Shown: positions 22,301-34,933, counted from the first letter of the stretch. The stretch is 64,000 bases of DNA from Leptodontidium sp. MPI-SDFR-AT-0119 (GCA_020726505.1 JAHLEZ010000009.1:868001-932000), one strand, 5' to 3'. Made by a program: numbers and translations. Notes: generated from the letters alone by a model not told the origin.

Positions 22301-25000
22301 TATAAGTTTAATAGTAAATTCGCTTAAACACGTATTTTTATCGATTTAATAATGATTTCTTGCCTTACGCGCTTTAAGCCGCCTATTAGTTCTTTAGTGT
22401 ACGCCGGGGGGTTCTTTACCTCTATTCCTTCTTCTATAGTCCAACTTTGATATCGCGTCGCTCTAGTAATCGCTATTATAGACGTGTCGTTATCGTGCCT
22501 AATTACGTAAATCGACAGTCTATATTAATATTTAACCTATCGTTCGAAGTTCTATAGTACTAATATAACGTAGTTTAACGACTTACTTAGGATAGTCTAG
22601 CCAAATAGTTTCTTACTATACTCGTCCTTAATTACGAGTAACTATTTCGTTCTATTAAAGCCTAAAGGGAAGTCGAATAAGTCCTAAAGGACTCTATAAA
22701 ACGGCTTAGCTACTTTGTTTTCAGACTCCTGTCGCGATATAACGTTCCCGGCGTGCGTGACAGCGTAGTCCTCGTACTACGTCTTAGAGACTCCGTCGAA
22801 TTAAACCCCTCTGCCTACTTAAAGAAGTACTCGGAGTGCCTCCTCCTTAAGATAGCCTATTCTTAGGTGCTAAAGTTGTGGCGTTACAGCGCGCGGGCTT
22901 AGTGGCTCTCTACTTGATTAGAAAGTATATCTTAAGTTACGACGAAGAGTTAGGTATATTATTATAAGAGAGTGTCTTAAAGTCACTAAGTTATAGGTAC
23001 GACGGAAGTAGTTAAGAGGCTTATATTTAAAGAAAGTCAAGTTATATCTCCGCTTTAACTGTCGTACTACTACGCTCTCTTAGACTTCCCCGAACCTCAA
23101 AGTCTTGTCTTTCTTAGAGTATTACACTCTAATGTCGGCTAATAGCGCCTTAGAAATTATATTAACGTTAAAACTAATTACGACTACGACGTTATTTAGC
23201 GTTAAGTCCCGAGTATTTAGGCTGTCTTTATTATATAATACGTTCTTAAAGAGTCGCTTCCCCCGACCAATGACTAGGAGGCGCTGCGTTCCTGCCTTTA
23301 TATAGTCGTCGCTTAAAGACTTCACGAAGGTGCCTAAAATCAACTTCTTCTCATTGTTAATAAGATATTACGCACTATAGTTATTAACTAGTGTGCTCTC
23401 TAATAGTGCGTGTAAACTACTAATAAAGTCTACAGCGTATATTCTTATCGCTCTATTTATATCCAGGAGCTTCAGGTCGATCGTGGCAGCATTAACATTT
23501 CCAGGGTATTTGCTCTTCGCAGGTGCTAGTGCTGGCACGGACGACGAGTTACTGTCGTCCTTGTCTTTTCTCCTCTTCTTTTAAACGACGGTTCCGGTGA
23601 TTTAAGTAACCAGGAGCTTTTCTTAACCTTCTTTAGCGATTTCTTTTCGTAAGGTCGCGAATTTAGGCGTGTCAAGAGCCTCGCGGATCCTCTTAATTTC
23701 GTCGTCGTTTAGGCGGCTCCTTAACTTGTTTATATAACCGCCGTCGTAGACGTACTTAACTCTTTAACACTTAATCCCGTCGTTCTAATGAGTATTTTTG
23801 TAAGGGCACTTCCTATCACTACAGTTTAATCGTGATAAGCTCCTTGGTCTTAAGCTAGAGCGTCTTCTAGAGCCTCTAGAGTTATTGTCTAGAGCGTCAG
23901 ATTAGCTGCCAAGAAACGTATATAGCCCGTTAGGCGTCTTTCTACTCTTATGTCCTGTCTTATAGTGTTCCTTTAATATAGCTCTAAATACGAGGCCGTA
24001 CTCTTTAAGCGTTATATAGTATTATCGACCGAGGATATCGTCTCTTGTCACGTCAGTAGAAGCTTATGCGGCTTATGTTTTAGCGTAGACTGATACTACA
24101 AAGAGAAAGTCTCTAATACTTAGGACGCCCTTAATTTCAGAAATGTTATACGCTTTAGTAAGACGGTATTACTTCTACTATATCTTATACTACGCCTAAA
24201 GGTCTATCTTTCCTCTTCTTCTTATGCTTGACGTGTTTACGAGTGCCTCTTAGTAGTCTAAGATAACCGATAAAAGTACAGAGGCGTCTAAGGGAGCGAG
24301 GTCTCGTTTAATTAATTTAATTAACGCTTGTAGGCTAGTTTAGCCCTTTGACTTATTGTCGTTAATAGCGTCAGTAAGAATCGAGCTATTAACGGTACTA
24401 TTAACCTAGTTAAAGAGGTGCTAATACCTAGTGTTAAGTATTGTCTATTAAGCGAGCTTGTTCTAGAACTCTTTAGTACGGGCTTCCCAAACTTCTTTAA
24501 CGTCGCTAAAAGACGCCTCCCTTAATTTAGTAGCCGCTTGTGGCTCTATAAGGGTCTTCTTCTCTTCCTTTATAGACGACTCCTACTTCTAATATATTTT
24601 TCGCTCGACGTCGCTTATTTGCGCTATTTATTGTGTAAAGTACTAGTTTGTCTCGTTTTGTATATATTCGTCAATGTCGGGAGCCCTTAGTCGTGTCTCT
24701 AAGAGGTTCTCGGCGTCTTTACCGTCTAGGTCAACAAAATCGTAGATGCCCCTGAGCTCAGTATAGTACTAGAAACGCGTCTACTACTGTAGCCACTGTT
24801 TTCGCTAGCTTAAGAGAGCGTCGTCTTTGTCGATAGATTCGTCTTAAGAGGAGAACATATTAATACTGTCGCTTTGGAGGAGTTGTTAGTCAGTTAAGGG
24901 GAACTTTTAAAGAGGTGTTACTTTTGAAGAGTTTTCTAAGTAGTAATGTGAGTGTCTCTTAACGCTTACTTGCGCTTCCTTCTCGACCTATAGTACCGTC
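19390..25000 (-). pseudogene. Copia C gag-pol polyprotein relict
   Basis: Minus-strand order: gag (about 25000-23600) with a zinc-finger-like CSDRKCPYKNTH...KC near 23840-23785; a protease/GAG-pre-integrase region (23480-23080) with the open run 23343-23122 including GTQRLLVIGRGKRLF and LNNVVVVISFNVNIISKALL; integrase (about 22980-21600); reverse transcriptase (about 20950-20100); and RNase H (about 19950-19390). The RT catalytic box reads VTFYVNNI at about 20345-20370, so the YVDD aspartates have become Asn through G-to-A change. Stops at Trp/Gln codons are abundant. The element is dead and could not encode active RT. Confidence 0.8.
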
Positions 25001-25047
25001 TAATACGTATTTAGTAACTCGTAAAACAAGGCAGTGCGGCTCTTAAC

Positions 25048-25212
25048 TGTCGAGCACTGTAAGGAGGAGCTTTAGGTAGTTTGAAAGTCTTGAATTATAA
25101 AGTAAAGGGGTAGCTCCCTAGCCATACGGGAGCTCCAGAGATCTAGTTACATAAGCAGCTTTTGGTTGGTTCTAGCGACCACCGTAGGCCCTGGTGGTCC
25201 TGGTGCACGACA
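25048..25212 (-). repeat. Copia C LTR (5' LTR)
   Basis: 165 bp, the same length as the partner at 17796-17960 with only transition differences. It is followed by CTATT. This copy keeps more G and C (for example CCTGGTGGTCCTGGTGCACG), so it is the less RIP-mutated of the two. Confidence 0.92.
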
Positions 25213-25217
25213 CTATT

Positions 25218-28200
25218 CCTGTCCTTAACTAGGCTAGTACACTCGCTTTTTTCGCTGTTAGCTAGTCGTATAGCTTTCGAGTATATTTACTTAGTAATAT
25301 TATGTCGACTCGCTTAGATAGTTTTTTAACCTTCTTTAGTAGACTTTTAGTAGGACTTTGTTCGGCGCGTGCTACATTAAGCGTCGTCGATCGTACTCTA
25401 GGAAATAGTTTCTGTGGCACTATACCTTATCGTGTGGCTTCTTTAGCTTTTTCTTTAATACATGTCTAAAGTTCCTCATTTTCGCCCGTTAATAATTATA
25501 CCGCCGTGATTACGTTACATTTCCTCTTAAGCTTATTAATAGATTCGTAAATACTACGAATATATTCTTGGCTAGACTATTGTCGTAAGTTTCTGAGCGT
25601 GAGCACAGCTACTTTATTTCTCGTTAGTAACGTAATACTATAGTATTTACGCCGTAGTAAGTACTCGAGGGCGTGGGCGATTACTGTTAGTTCCGTTACG
25701 TACGAGTTCTACTTTATTCTTGGGCCTATAGTAGAGGAAAGAGTCTCGACCATGGGATTATCTCTAATATACTTACGCGTCTTAATTACTGCGCCTAATC
25801 CTACCACGCTATTGCGTGTCGAGCTACTTACGGCGATATATACTACTTAGTTTAAGTTTAGTTATTGCGTTCTTTCTTTGTTAGTAATAATTTGTACTCT
25901 CTACTCTTATAGCGGCAAAGTGAATAGATAGATAGTTTCTATTGCCTCTATCGCGATATCTTTGAGTTTCTCCGTTACTTAATAAAGAGGCGAGCAGTAT
26001 TATCTCCTGAATTTCCGTATTTAAAATATATTCTTACGTAATAGGTTAGTGTCGGGCAAGGCGTGAATGTCTGTCTATAGCTTAATAGCCCTCCTTTAGA
26101 GTTTATCCTTTATTATAGGGATAGTTGCCTCCGCTTCTACTACGCTTGTGGCTACCGTCATAAATGTTCCTACTATCGCTTATACTCTTATCTTTTAGAC
26201 TCGGTTAATAGGTATAGCCGACTTGTACTTGCACTTATATATCTACACATTAGAAGTATAGTCTACTACTAACGTGACTATAGCCGTAAAAAGTTGTCGT
26301 GCTATGGCAGGCAAGAGCCCTTTTAATCGTCTAAGCTTTATTACCGCCTCGAGCCCTTTAGAAGTAGCTCTCACTATATGCTCTCTATATTTAAGTTTCG
26401 CGTCTATAATTACGCTAAGTATTTTAACACGCTCCTTCGGCTAGACAGTTTGTCCTTTAATAATAAACAGCTAAGTGTCTATCTTATATAACTTGCGAGT
26501 AAAGTAGATAATTGTAGTCTTGTCCGCTTCGAAAGTCGCATTACTTCTCTTTTCTTATTCTATAACGCTAGTAATAATTGCTTTTATGCCTTCCCGGTTA
26601 CTCTATACTATAAGCCCTGTGACTTAGGCTATAAAGTCGTCCACGAAAGCTATAGTACCTCTATATACATCGATCCGTCACTAGACTAAGTCTATATTAA
26701 AGAAAAGGAATAGGATTAAAGAGAAGGGCGAGCCTTGCGGCAAGTTAGCCTGTGGTAATCTTCGTGTTTCGAAGGCCTAACCGTTTACTTAAATTAACGC
26801 TATACGTTCCGAATAAAAGGCCGCTATTTATTAATATAACTCTTCCGGCATGCCTCGCACTTTTATTCTTTATAGTAGTCGCTTCTTACACACTCTATTA
26901 TAGGCTCCTTTAACGTCAAAACTAATTAGACTTACGATCTTGCGACCCCTCTAAGCTGTGTAAATCTCTTCTTGTAAGAGGAGGAGTGCCTGCTCTATTA
27001 ATCGCTACTTACGTGCGCCAAAGTAGTTAGTCGGGAGAAGGCCATATGTCTCAACCGTATATGAGATTCTTTTAGCGACTATCGACTTAAGAATCTTGCC
27101 TAAGGTTATAAGTAGGGAAATCGGTTACTATAACTTCGCAGTCGTGTAATCTTCTTTGCCTAGCTTCTTTAAAGGGATTATTTTAGTATGTCGCTATTAA
27201 TATAGTATCGTTCCCTCTTTAAGTAATACTTAAAACAGCACTAGTACGTAATATTTAATAACTGGCTAGGTCTCTTTTCACATAATTGCGGGCAGGCCGT
27301 CTTCTCCCGGTGCCTTTTATAATTTAGCTATAAAAAGCTGCCGCTCCACTTCTTCTATTGTCATAGTAGGCATTATTATAGGGGCTCTTTATAGTCTTGA
27401 ACCTTCGTCGTCGATGTCGTCTAGTAATAGGGGGAAGAACTTAATTAGGAGCTCCTCTACTTACTTTATATAATCAATAGTAGTCGTCCCGTCGGTTCTA
27501 ATAAGTTACAGGACTTTCCTAAATATAAAGTCATCGCCTAACTTTAGGTACTTAATTGCCTTCTAAATGTTATTATTATTTATAAGGAACTCGTTTTAGT
27601 ACTTCTTCTTTTATTAACAAATAGTATTATAGTATTACTTTACTACAGCTTTTGCCTTCTCTTCTAAGTCAGATATACTCTGTTCACTACGTCGTTTAGC
27701 TCGTGCGCGGTTCCTTTAATAAGTATATATACGACGAAGTTATGTAAGGTTAGTAGTCTATAATCTTTTTATATATAGTAATAGTTTAGCTTTCAGTATT
27801 AGGGCATAAACTGCCTTTATAACTACTACTATTAATTTATTAGTCTTTTGTTATATTATACCTTCTAATAGGAGTCCTAGTGAGTTTATTATTCTAGCGT
27901 TTATCTCCTTTTATAGGGCGTTCTTAAGGAGGAGCCTTTCTTGGGGTCTTAATATAAGGACAAAGATATCAAAAACTCCCTCGATTGTACAATAGTCCGA
28001 CTTATGTTTTGTTCTATATAGTGTGTATTTAATTATAGCGTTCTTTAATTCCTCTAAAGCAAGGACTAAGTCGATAGTTGTCTTATAGTCTCCTCCGTGC
28101 CACGTTTTAGTTCCACGGCGTAGTAGGCTACTTAGGGTAAACTCGTTTATTAAATTAATAATCAAGTTAGCCTCTCCTTGTCTCTCCATCGAAATATTAT

Positions 28201-28950
28201 CTCCTCCCTATAATTAGTCGTGTCGATTAAAATCTCCTGTTATTATGAGTTTAACTACTGTATTCGCTTTCCTTTTCACTTCTTAAATAATCTTTCGTAA
28301 GCTGTCACACGTGTTTTATAGTGCCTGAGCGTCGAGCCCCGGTATATAAACCGAAGTAATTAAGATTGACTATTTAAGTAATCGAATAATTACTACTGTT
28401 ATGTCTAGAGATAATACTGCCACCTGCTCTACTTCGACATCCTTGTTTATCTAAAGAATACTCTTTATAGGCCATCTGCCTTCTCTCTACGTCGATGAGG
28501 CCATTTTCGTCCATTTATAATAGTATATCGGCGTTATAAGGAGAAGCTCTTTAGCTATTCTTGCCTAGGGCTCTTAAATAGCTAGTATAGTAGCGTCTTG
28601 AATTTGTTCGTCGTTTATTAGGCTATTAAGTATAACATCTTGTTTCTTAACATTTAATTAAATTAACTAGAATGTTTTACTTATATTAAGATAGATAGAG
28701 TTTCTAATAGTTTCTATTAAACGATTCGTAGGGGCCGCCGTAGGGAACACATTTTACGATGGCTTCTGTGTACTTAAATTAGTAATGTCCTTCTTTGGCG
28801 CATTTCTTATAGACTTGCGTTTTAGTATATTAGAAGGCTTTATAGTTAGTGATTTCCTAGTAATTATAATATTAGTTTAAGCGGTCTTGGCGTTTAAAGG
28901 CCTTAGTATATCCCGATTTTCCTCTAGTATAAAAAAACCCCTTTTAAAGA
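25218..28950 (-). pseudogene. LINE ORF2: endonuclease-RT-RNase H relict
   Basis: An APE-type endonuclease is readable at about 28640-27900: DATILAI.EP.ARIA, IITGDFNRHD, then the open run 28189-27911 with EFTLSSLLRRGTKTWHGGD and TTIDLVLALEEL. The reverse transcriptase follows (about 27450-26200), with the catalytic FVDDF at 26647-26633 (usually FVDDYTAW..TG in this group). An RNase H and C-terminal tail continue to 25218, then across the copia insertion to 17530. In life, ORF2 nicks the target and primes reverse transcription there. Stops at Trp/Gln positions throughout show it is inactive. EN-RT-RH order and motifs support the Tad-like group. Confidence 0.8.
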
Positions 28951-28989
28951 AAGCGTCTTGTGTTTGATTCTTTAGTAAGATATACGACT

Positions 28990-30166
28990 ATAGAATTATA
29001 AGCCTTTAGTACGACTCTATTACTAAGTTACGTTATCTTCGTAACTTAAGTGTCGTTTTTTTCACTGAGGGCTTTAGTAGCTTTAGTCCGGATGTTTCCT
29101 GTCTCGTCTAATATTACTATGCGATTAACGCTGTTTACCTTAATAAGATACAAGTTATCTCGAAGCATCCGCGCTCCTTGTACTAGATTTGCTTCTATTA
29201 CTTGTTTTACGATTCTATATTCGGCTTTATCTTTATAGGTAATTCTAACTTAGTGTAAGTTCTTTAGGTCAATTGTTACTACTTGGCATCGTTATGTAAC
29301 GTTGTCTTACTTATTACGTATTCTCTTTTCTACTATCGTCTGAATAGCTCTTGCGAAGACTTAGTTACTTACTTCGGCTTCGACTCTAGAGGTGTTAATT
29401 ATATAGTAGAACGTGTTAGTAAAACTAAACGAAGAGGTCTAAATAGATAAGAGTGTCTACGCATTACTCGGCTGGCTAGTCTATAAGGTACGTGCAACTT
29501 CCGCATAAGACGGGTTAGGGCTATAGTTTCTTAATATAAGGGTCGTATGCCGTCCGCTATTTCTTATTTAGTCTTGTGTAATTCTTCTTTAATTACTTAG
29601 TATTCTCCTTTAACGACTTTTAATTCCTTTTTTATATAAGTAAGTTTTACTTTTATCTTCTTATTATATATATCTTACTTTATCTATTCCTTTAATAAAG
29701 TTCTAAGTATTCCGGTTTACTCGTTTATTTGATCTTAAATATTTTCTAGTATTACCTGCTTATCGACTCTAACCTTACCACTTAATTTACTCCTTTTAAA
29801 CACATCCTAATCCGCTTTATTCTGCTTGGCTTTCGCGTTAGGCTTTCGTGTACGTCGTAGTAGGTAACCGCTAAGATCTTCCTCTTTAAATGCGACTACA
29901 ATTATATCTATCTTCCGCTTTAGCGTTCGGAGAGCGATAAATCGTTTAGGCTTCGGTAGACCTAGGGCTACTTAGAAAGCTATATCCCCTTCCGTTAAAT
30001 TATTCCTATTGTCCCCGTCGCTATTATTAGTCTGTCTAGCTTATCTAGCCAGGGCCGTAAAGGGATTGCTAGTCGTCGGGTTTTCGAATGTCGTTGTTTT
30101 TCCACGCGACCTCGCTTCGCTCGCGGCGCGACGCGTCAAACGCGTCGCACCATCACCTGCCTCCAT
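28990..30166 (-). pseudogene. LINE ORF1 (gag-like) relict
   Basis: ATG at 30166-30164 opens MEAGDGATRLTRRAASEARS, then GKTTTFENPTTSNPFTALAR. After the first stop the frame goes on with GDIAFQVALGLPKPKRFIA and a long charged, helix-prone stretch (VDKQVILENIQDQINE, then KELKVVKGEY). That layout, a basic N-terminus followed by a coiled-coil-like region, is usual for nucleic-acid-binding ORF1 proteins of Tad-like LINEs. I did not clearly see CCHC knuckles. The start was chosen because the first 41 codons are open and the composition changes here. RIP stops accumulate downstream. Confidence 0.6.
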
Positions 30167-30250
30167 ATCGTATTCTTTACTCAAGAGAACAATCCCAACC
30201 AGAATCTTTGTTGTCGCTCCTTTTCGAATCCGGATCAATTCTCCGAGGTT

Positions 30251-30292
30251 CGGAAATGATACAGTCGCTTGCCGGAAATGATACAGTCGCTT
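30251..30292. repeat. Direct 20-bp repeat in LINE 5' region
   Basis: CGGAAATGATACAGTCGCTT occurs at 30251-30270 and again at 30273-30292 with a 2-bp spacer and no mismatch. Short tandem units upstream of ORF1 occur in LINE promoters, but no function can be shown here. Confidence 0.85.
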
Positions 30293-30506
30293 CTGTCCAG
30301 CTACAGTCGACTTCGATCGGTACCGCTCAGGTACAGCTACGAGCGAAATTGGCGTCCTCTCCCCTGAGATCTATTCATTTTAGAGCGTACGAACATTCCA
30401 GTTCTAATATAGTATTATATGGCAGTCGCGTGTGTGTTTCGCCAAAGACGAGAGTGTCACGTGAAGAAGTTGATGTACCACATGAATTTAAGGCCTTTTT
30501 GTAATA

Positions 30507-32348
30507 ACGTGGTTTATCACCGAGTCGGCCACTTTTCCTTGGCACCGAACTTCAAACTTAAATAAGTTAATTACAATATATTAAATTGATTATAACTCAG
30601 AAGAATCTGAAGAACTAGACATATTTATATCTACTTGACAAGTTCGTGCATTATGACTAGCTTTTCCGCAAGTGCTACAACGCCGCCTAAACAGTTGCCC
30701 CTCTTTCCGATTACCCCCCTCCGCACGCAAGTCGCGTCGTACTTGCTCAACCGCATTCTTTTGGGCCAAAATATCCTGTGCATCCTCTACTGTAAGTGCC
30801 CCCCCTTGACGGACACGAGTCTTTTTAGCCCTACGGCGTTTACTTAGGGCTTCATTAGCTGCTCGAAGGGTGCGCACCTCAGCAGACAAAAGGGTCATCT
30901 CATGGGCCATTCGCTTTGTACCCTTTGTTAGTGCAGCAACTGTTTCAAAGAGTGGAGTTGGCGAGCTCCCTTGGTGATGGGCAATTCGATCCCGAACAAG
31001 AGTCGATTGTAAGAGAGCTTCGATTAGGTTTGATGGGGTCTAGGAGACCTAAGGGTTGGAATTGGTAGTAGAGGGTTGAGGGGAAGTTGGAGTTCGTAGC
31101 CTCACATTAAGCTTTGAAAGCACTGATTGCGGGTTAAAAGGCACTAGGCTAGCTCCACGGAATCCAGCTTGAGCGTTTTGGGCTGTTATTAATTCCTTAT
31201 ATGCCGCTGCAAAGGCCAAAAAGAATTCCACCTTCGAGATATGATTAATATAGGCTTTGATAAACGTCTCAATCTACTGATCGTACGCCGGCTTCAACGC
31301 ACTAAAGCACCCAATATCAAGTGGTTGAGTTAGATGGGACGAGTGAGGAGGTAATCCGAGAGTTATAATGTTGTGTGCCTTGTAGTACTCTTGGAATTCG
31401 GCCGATTCATGACTCTCATGTCTATTTAACACTAGCATTCGATATGGACCCTTTGTACGACGCGCAGTATGTTTATCGAAGTGTTTTAACTATTTTAGAC
31501 CTGTTTTATTATTTGTCCACCTATTGCTTGTCGGTTTGATGACCTAATTAAGTGGGAGACCGCTTTCGGAGTGCTAATTCGCAAGATGATTCTTCCCTTG
31601 AACCACTAAAAATGGAGGAATATTCCAGCCTTCGCTAATGATACAAGCAATCGCTGTAGCCTATTCGCGATTCCCTGGCTGAACTGCCTTGCCTCTGCCG
31701 CGTCGATCTGCACAGGTAATAACTATTCCAGCGCAGATTATACCCATTATAAACCCAGTCTCGTCGAAGTTGTAGAAGTCGCCGTCCAAAATCCCGTACT
31801 TTGCCCTCATATTTTCCACTAGTCGAAACCACGCGCCAATTTGTCAGGATCTTCGCATGAGGCCCTTTGGAAATCATAGACGCGATTAAAACGCGTCTTT
31901 AAGGCTGGTTGTCGTTGTACGAATCGATGCACCCAGAGTTTGCCAACGCGTTTCCTCCCTCTCGATTCGAGGATATAATTCGCCATATCTTCCACACTAG
32001 CTAACCGGGGTGCAAATCCTCTCGAATCCAGATCAAGTATATATCGAACAAGTACTCTCTCCTCTAGGGTACTTAATTTATGACAATTCGATCGTGTTTC
32101 GTCGCGGGAGGTTCGGCCGGCTATTCTGTCTAAGAGTGTTGATCGAGGAACCTTGTATAGTTTTGCTGCGCTTCGAGAATTAATTGTCTTCGATGAACGA
32201 ATAGCCTTAATGGCTAGGATAATACGAGCTTCTTTAGTTTGAATTTCCATTTGTGGTAGTTGAGAAAACGCGTGTTAAAGTAGATGGGGTAAACTATGGG
32301 GAAAACTGGCCGACTCGGTGATATGGCCGACTCGCTAATAAACCACGT
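30507..32348 (-). mobile_element. Fot1/pogo-type DNA transposon with TIRs
   Basis: 1842 bp, starting ACGTGGTTTATCACCGAGTC and ending with the inverted ACGTGGTTTATTAGCGAGTC, flanked by TA on both sides (30505-30506 and 32349-32350). Size, TIRs, TA duplication and transposase class fit Fot1/pogo. The right terminus repeats the GGCCGACTCG block twice (about 32308-32334); the left has it once. It is visibly less RIP-mutated than most of the window. Confidence 0.92.
30590..32250 (-). pseudogene. Fot1/pogo transposase, frameshifted
   Basis: ATG at 32250 opens an intact 5' half to 31819. It has a psq-type helix-turn-helix (ARIILAIKAIRSSKTINS, AAKLYKVPRSTLLDRIAG) and a CENP-B/Tc5-like second DNA-binding part (RVGKLWVHRFVQRQPALKTR). 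A one-base frameshift near 31830 precedes the DDE region: YNFDETGFIMGI, then LVLNRHESHES and LPPHSSHLTQPLDIGCF. The second catalytic Asp is Asn (codon 31426-31424). At least four TAG codons sit at expected Trp or Gln sites. The C-terminal part includes AQNAQAGFRGASLVPFNP and a late zinc-knuckle-like CSTCGKASHNARTC near 30670. A cut-and-paste enzyme, now inactive. Confidence 0.9.
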
Positions 32349-32406
32349 TATATTTAAATAGAAATAGAAAAAAAATTAGATGATTGTTATGACCCTTTTT
32401 TCCAAA

Positions 32407-34130
32407 AATTATGAAATCCCTATATTAGTAGGTAGAAGCCCGATCCGACAATACTGGCTCCCGTTCCCCGCCACCGGCAATAGAATTATATATAGCTCAC
32501 GCTGAGACCTAGGATTTCCTGAGTGTATCTGATCCCTATAGACTGTAGCACAACTAATGTATATAAGCACAACCTGGCTGACTAATCCTTCAAAGTCTTT
32601 CTTCGACTTCGGTTCGTCCAGTAAATAGTTGAGGTCTTTATAAATGATTAGAGGCGTCCGAGAAAGAATGTACGCCAGAGGGACCGCCTTAGCCCGCAAT
32701 TTTATATCTGCCGTAGACATACTCCCTAGAATATCAGAACCGGCTAGTTCGCTGTGAGCTTCTAAAATTTCTGGCTCCGACTCCGGGTTAGAACAGTAGC
32801 TATTAATATTATCGTAAAAACGAATAGGTCTATCAGCGGATGTCTAGGAGAATAATGGGCCGCTTCGTGTATACGGGTTATTTAATCCGCTAGCTTTTTG
32901 TAATACTATTGCGTTGTCCCTTTCCTGGGTATTACAGTCTACTGACTAGGCCAAGCCACATGACAAGTCCTCACGCCACAATCTAGCTACATAAGTTGGT
33001 TTTACTAGTAATTGTTGCTGGAAGAGCGCAGCGAGGCTAGATATAGTAGGCAGCTTATTAGCCGGTTAAGTGAAAGTCCGCTTGCTGTATTCTCGTACGA
33101 GGTAGTACCAAGGTTCGAAGAATCTAGCTCTGAGGAGCCACTTGCGCATAGCCATGTAATTTTAGTACTTATAGTGAGTGCGAAATAAGTCCAAATTTTG
33201 AGCTATAGCCGATCGTCCAGGTATTTGACGAATCTTTTCCCAGTTCGAACCCTTAATATGTGGGCTGGGACCCAATGGATCTGGATGTCGTTCGGAAGCC
33301 AGGATCGAATTACACTCCCACATAACTTCGTGATACGACTAGTGAATAATACGCTTCGAAAAGAGGCGCTCTGGAAATATCCATCCTCTTTTTGTCAAAA
33401 CGTTACGATTTATGACATCCGCGGGCTCTCTAATATATGGACAAATGATCTTTCTAAAGGGACTGGCCGGGTTCAAAAGTGTTAGATACTTACAGGCCCA
33501 GATTTCCAATTTATTCCTCCTAGCCAGAAACCTAGCGTTAAAACTCGCGCCAACATCTGCTGAGATATTAAGCCATACATTTTAGTATATCTCGCCTAAG
33601 AGGGCTAACTGTTCGTTCTAATCCTTCTCGGAATCTTACAAGATACATAAAGTATTAATCTAAAGATAGCGTATATTAAGTTGCCTTGTCGCTCTCACGG
33701 CGTCGCGCAAAGTCAGTGGTAGATTATCAATTAGTATACCAGCTTCTCTCTTGTCTATTATTATTGATATAGTAGTAAATGATTTAGTGTTGTACTATTA
33801 GTAACTAAGCGTAATATATCGCCTAGATTTACCTTCTCCTATATAAAGATGTAGATCTTGACTGCCATCTGAAGGACCTACGTCGATGATACGGGCTGGT
33901 AGACTTGATGGCTTAAATGAATGACACCGCGAGTGGCCATGGCATCTTTTGATCTATTGTTCGATTTGCGCGAAAACTGCGATAGAGGAAGGGTCTTCAT
34001 CTGAATACGATGTGCGGCCGTGCGAAAGCAGGATTGGCTCCTAAACGCCTTTCTCACACGAGCCTTAGACTTGTCAGTAAAATAGCTATATTTTAGCTAA
34101 GACCTAGTATTCTTACACGAAGGGTGAGGA
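32407..34130 (-). pseudogene. HET-domain protein, lightly mutated relict
   Basis: The minus-strand frame reads KPSSLPARIIDVG, a damaged LSY(C/Q)W site (two stops at about 33806-33801), LPLTLRDAVRATRQLNIRYL, TLCILQDSEKD and GASFNARFLARRN. The C-terminal half follows, including TKRGWIFPERLFSKRIIHYS, LWREDLSCGLA and a final open run 32720-32409 ending LPVAGNGSQYCRIGLLPTN. This is the stand-alone HET architecture: HET, then WxxQERxLSxRxLHF-like, WY..VEEYS, LW..DL..GLLW. No P-loop or repeats are visible. Stops and the frame after 33530 (possible intron or frameshift) indicate a pseudogene, but mutation density is lower than in the NLRs. The true start is uncertain. HET proteins trigger cell death in heterokaryon incompatibility. 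Confidence 0.82.
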
Positions 34131-34933
34131 GGCTGTAGCAAATTTGACTAGTGTTGGGGGTAGGGCCTCCCGAGAATTTTTGAACCTTCAGTCAAGATAT
34201 TGGAATACTAGTCCTCTGAATAACACTCCCTAGTAGGAAGAGATTTTATATATAGAGGTACTTATATAAAGTCACATCTTATCTCTAGACGTTCTTTATA
34301 CGAATATCCGACTGGTCTGAGAAAGGAGCCTCCTCTGTAGTAGGGAATGTATTCTACTGTGACTCTACCACGTTAGCTAGAGGTGTCTAGACTAGACTGG
34401 TTAGGCACTTCAATGTTCTTATAGCACTTGAGGCCTGATGTAAACAGTGAATAGAGGTGACAACTATTATGGGCGGACTTGTTGAGGTCATCGAGACTTG
34501 TAGTATGCTGCTGTAATTCGCTATCCTAACTGAGATCGGACGAAGTTTGTTATATATCAAATTTTAGCCGTTTGTACAAGTTACAAAGAACATAAAGTTT
34601 AGAATATATCGTAACGAATAAAATTGTATAGAGAGGACGAATACTTCTTAATATTATGATCATAAGGAGACTCAGCTGCTGGCATAGCCCTGTAGTGCAC
34701 GGTCCAGGAACACGTTACAAGCGTCAGGGTTTAAGATCGAGCCTCAAAGGCAGCATCGTGGATCCTCAGGCTATATATGATAACAAAGAAACAGGCTAAC
34801 CAAAATCACTCCAGTGGGACCCGACACTGTGGCTCAATAAACTTTAAAGAGTTTACAAAGAGGAGGCCGAAATCGAAGCTGACTAGACGAATTTCCGTGT
34901 AATACCCTTCTAGGCACTACTGAAAACCAGATT
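34131..34933. other. Spacer between HET gene and split unknown gene
   Basis: Composition is intermediate. A plus-strand stretch around 34690-34920 has short coding-like runs (QWDPTLWLNKL, then YKEEAEIEAD) in a different frame from the exon at 34934, possibly the 5' part of the unknown gene. Nothing else is supported. It could contain the divergent promoters of the HET gene and the unknown gene. Confidence 0.3.

Larger units (their letters stand above)
17796..25212 (-). mobile_element. Complete copia family C retrotransposon
   Basis: 7417 bp bounded by 165-bp LTRs (17796-17960 and 25048-25212) that start TGTCGAGCACTGTA and end CACGACA. It is flanked by the 5-bp duplication CTATT (17791-17795 and 25213-25217). 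It is inserted in the 3' part of a LINE. The pol domains lie on the minus strand, so the right LTR is the 5' LTR. The LTRs differ at nine positions, all transitions, so RIP rather than age may explain most divergence. A reverse-oriented frame and a three-unit tandem repeat sit between RNase H and the 3' LTR. Confidence 0.92.
25218..30500 (-). mobile_element. Tad-like LINE (non-LTR retrotransposon), main part
   Basis: A minus-strand non-LTR element: 5' region about 30500-30167, ORF1 from 30166, ORF2 with endonuclease, reverse transcriptase and RNase H. It continues beyond the copia C insertion at 17795-17480. Total length without the insertion is about 5.6 kb. The 5' region and the start of ORF1 are GC-richer and much less RIP-mutated than ORF2. 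The 5' boundary is approximate, since the Fot1-type element starts at 30507. Confidence 0.8.

Noticed and set aside
30088..30504. 138-codon plus-strand frame
   Set aside because: It covers the GC-rich LINE 5' region opposite ORF1; no domain, and the 20-bp repeat inside it suggests non-coding sequence.
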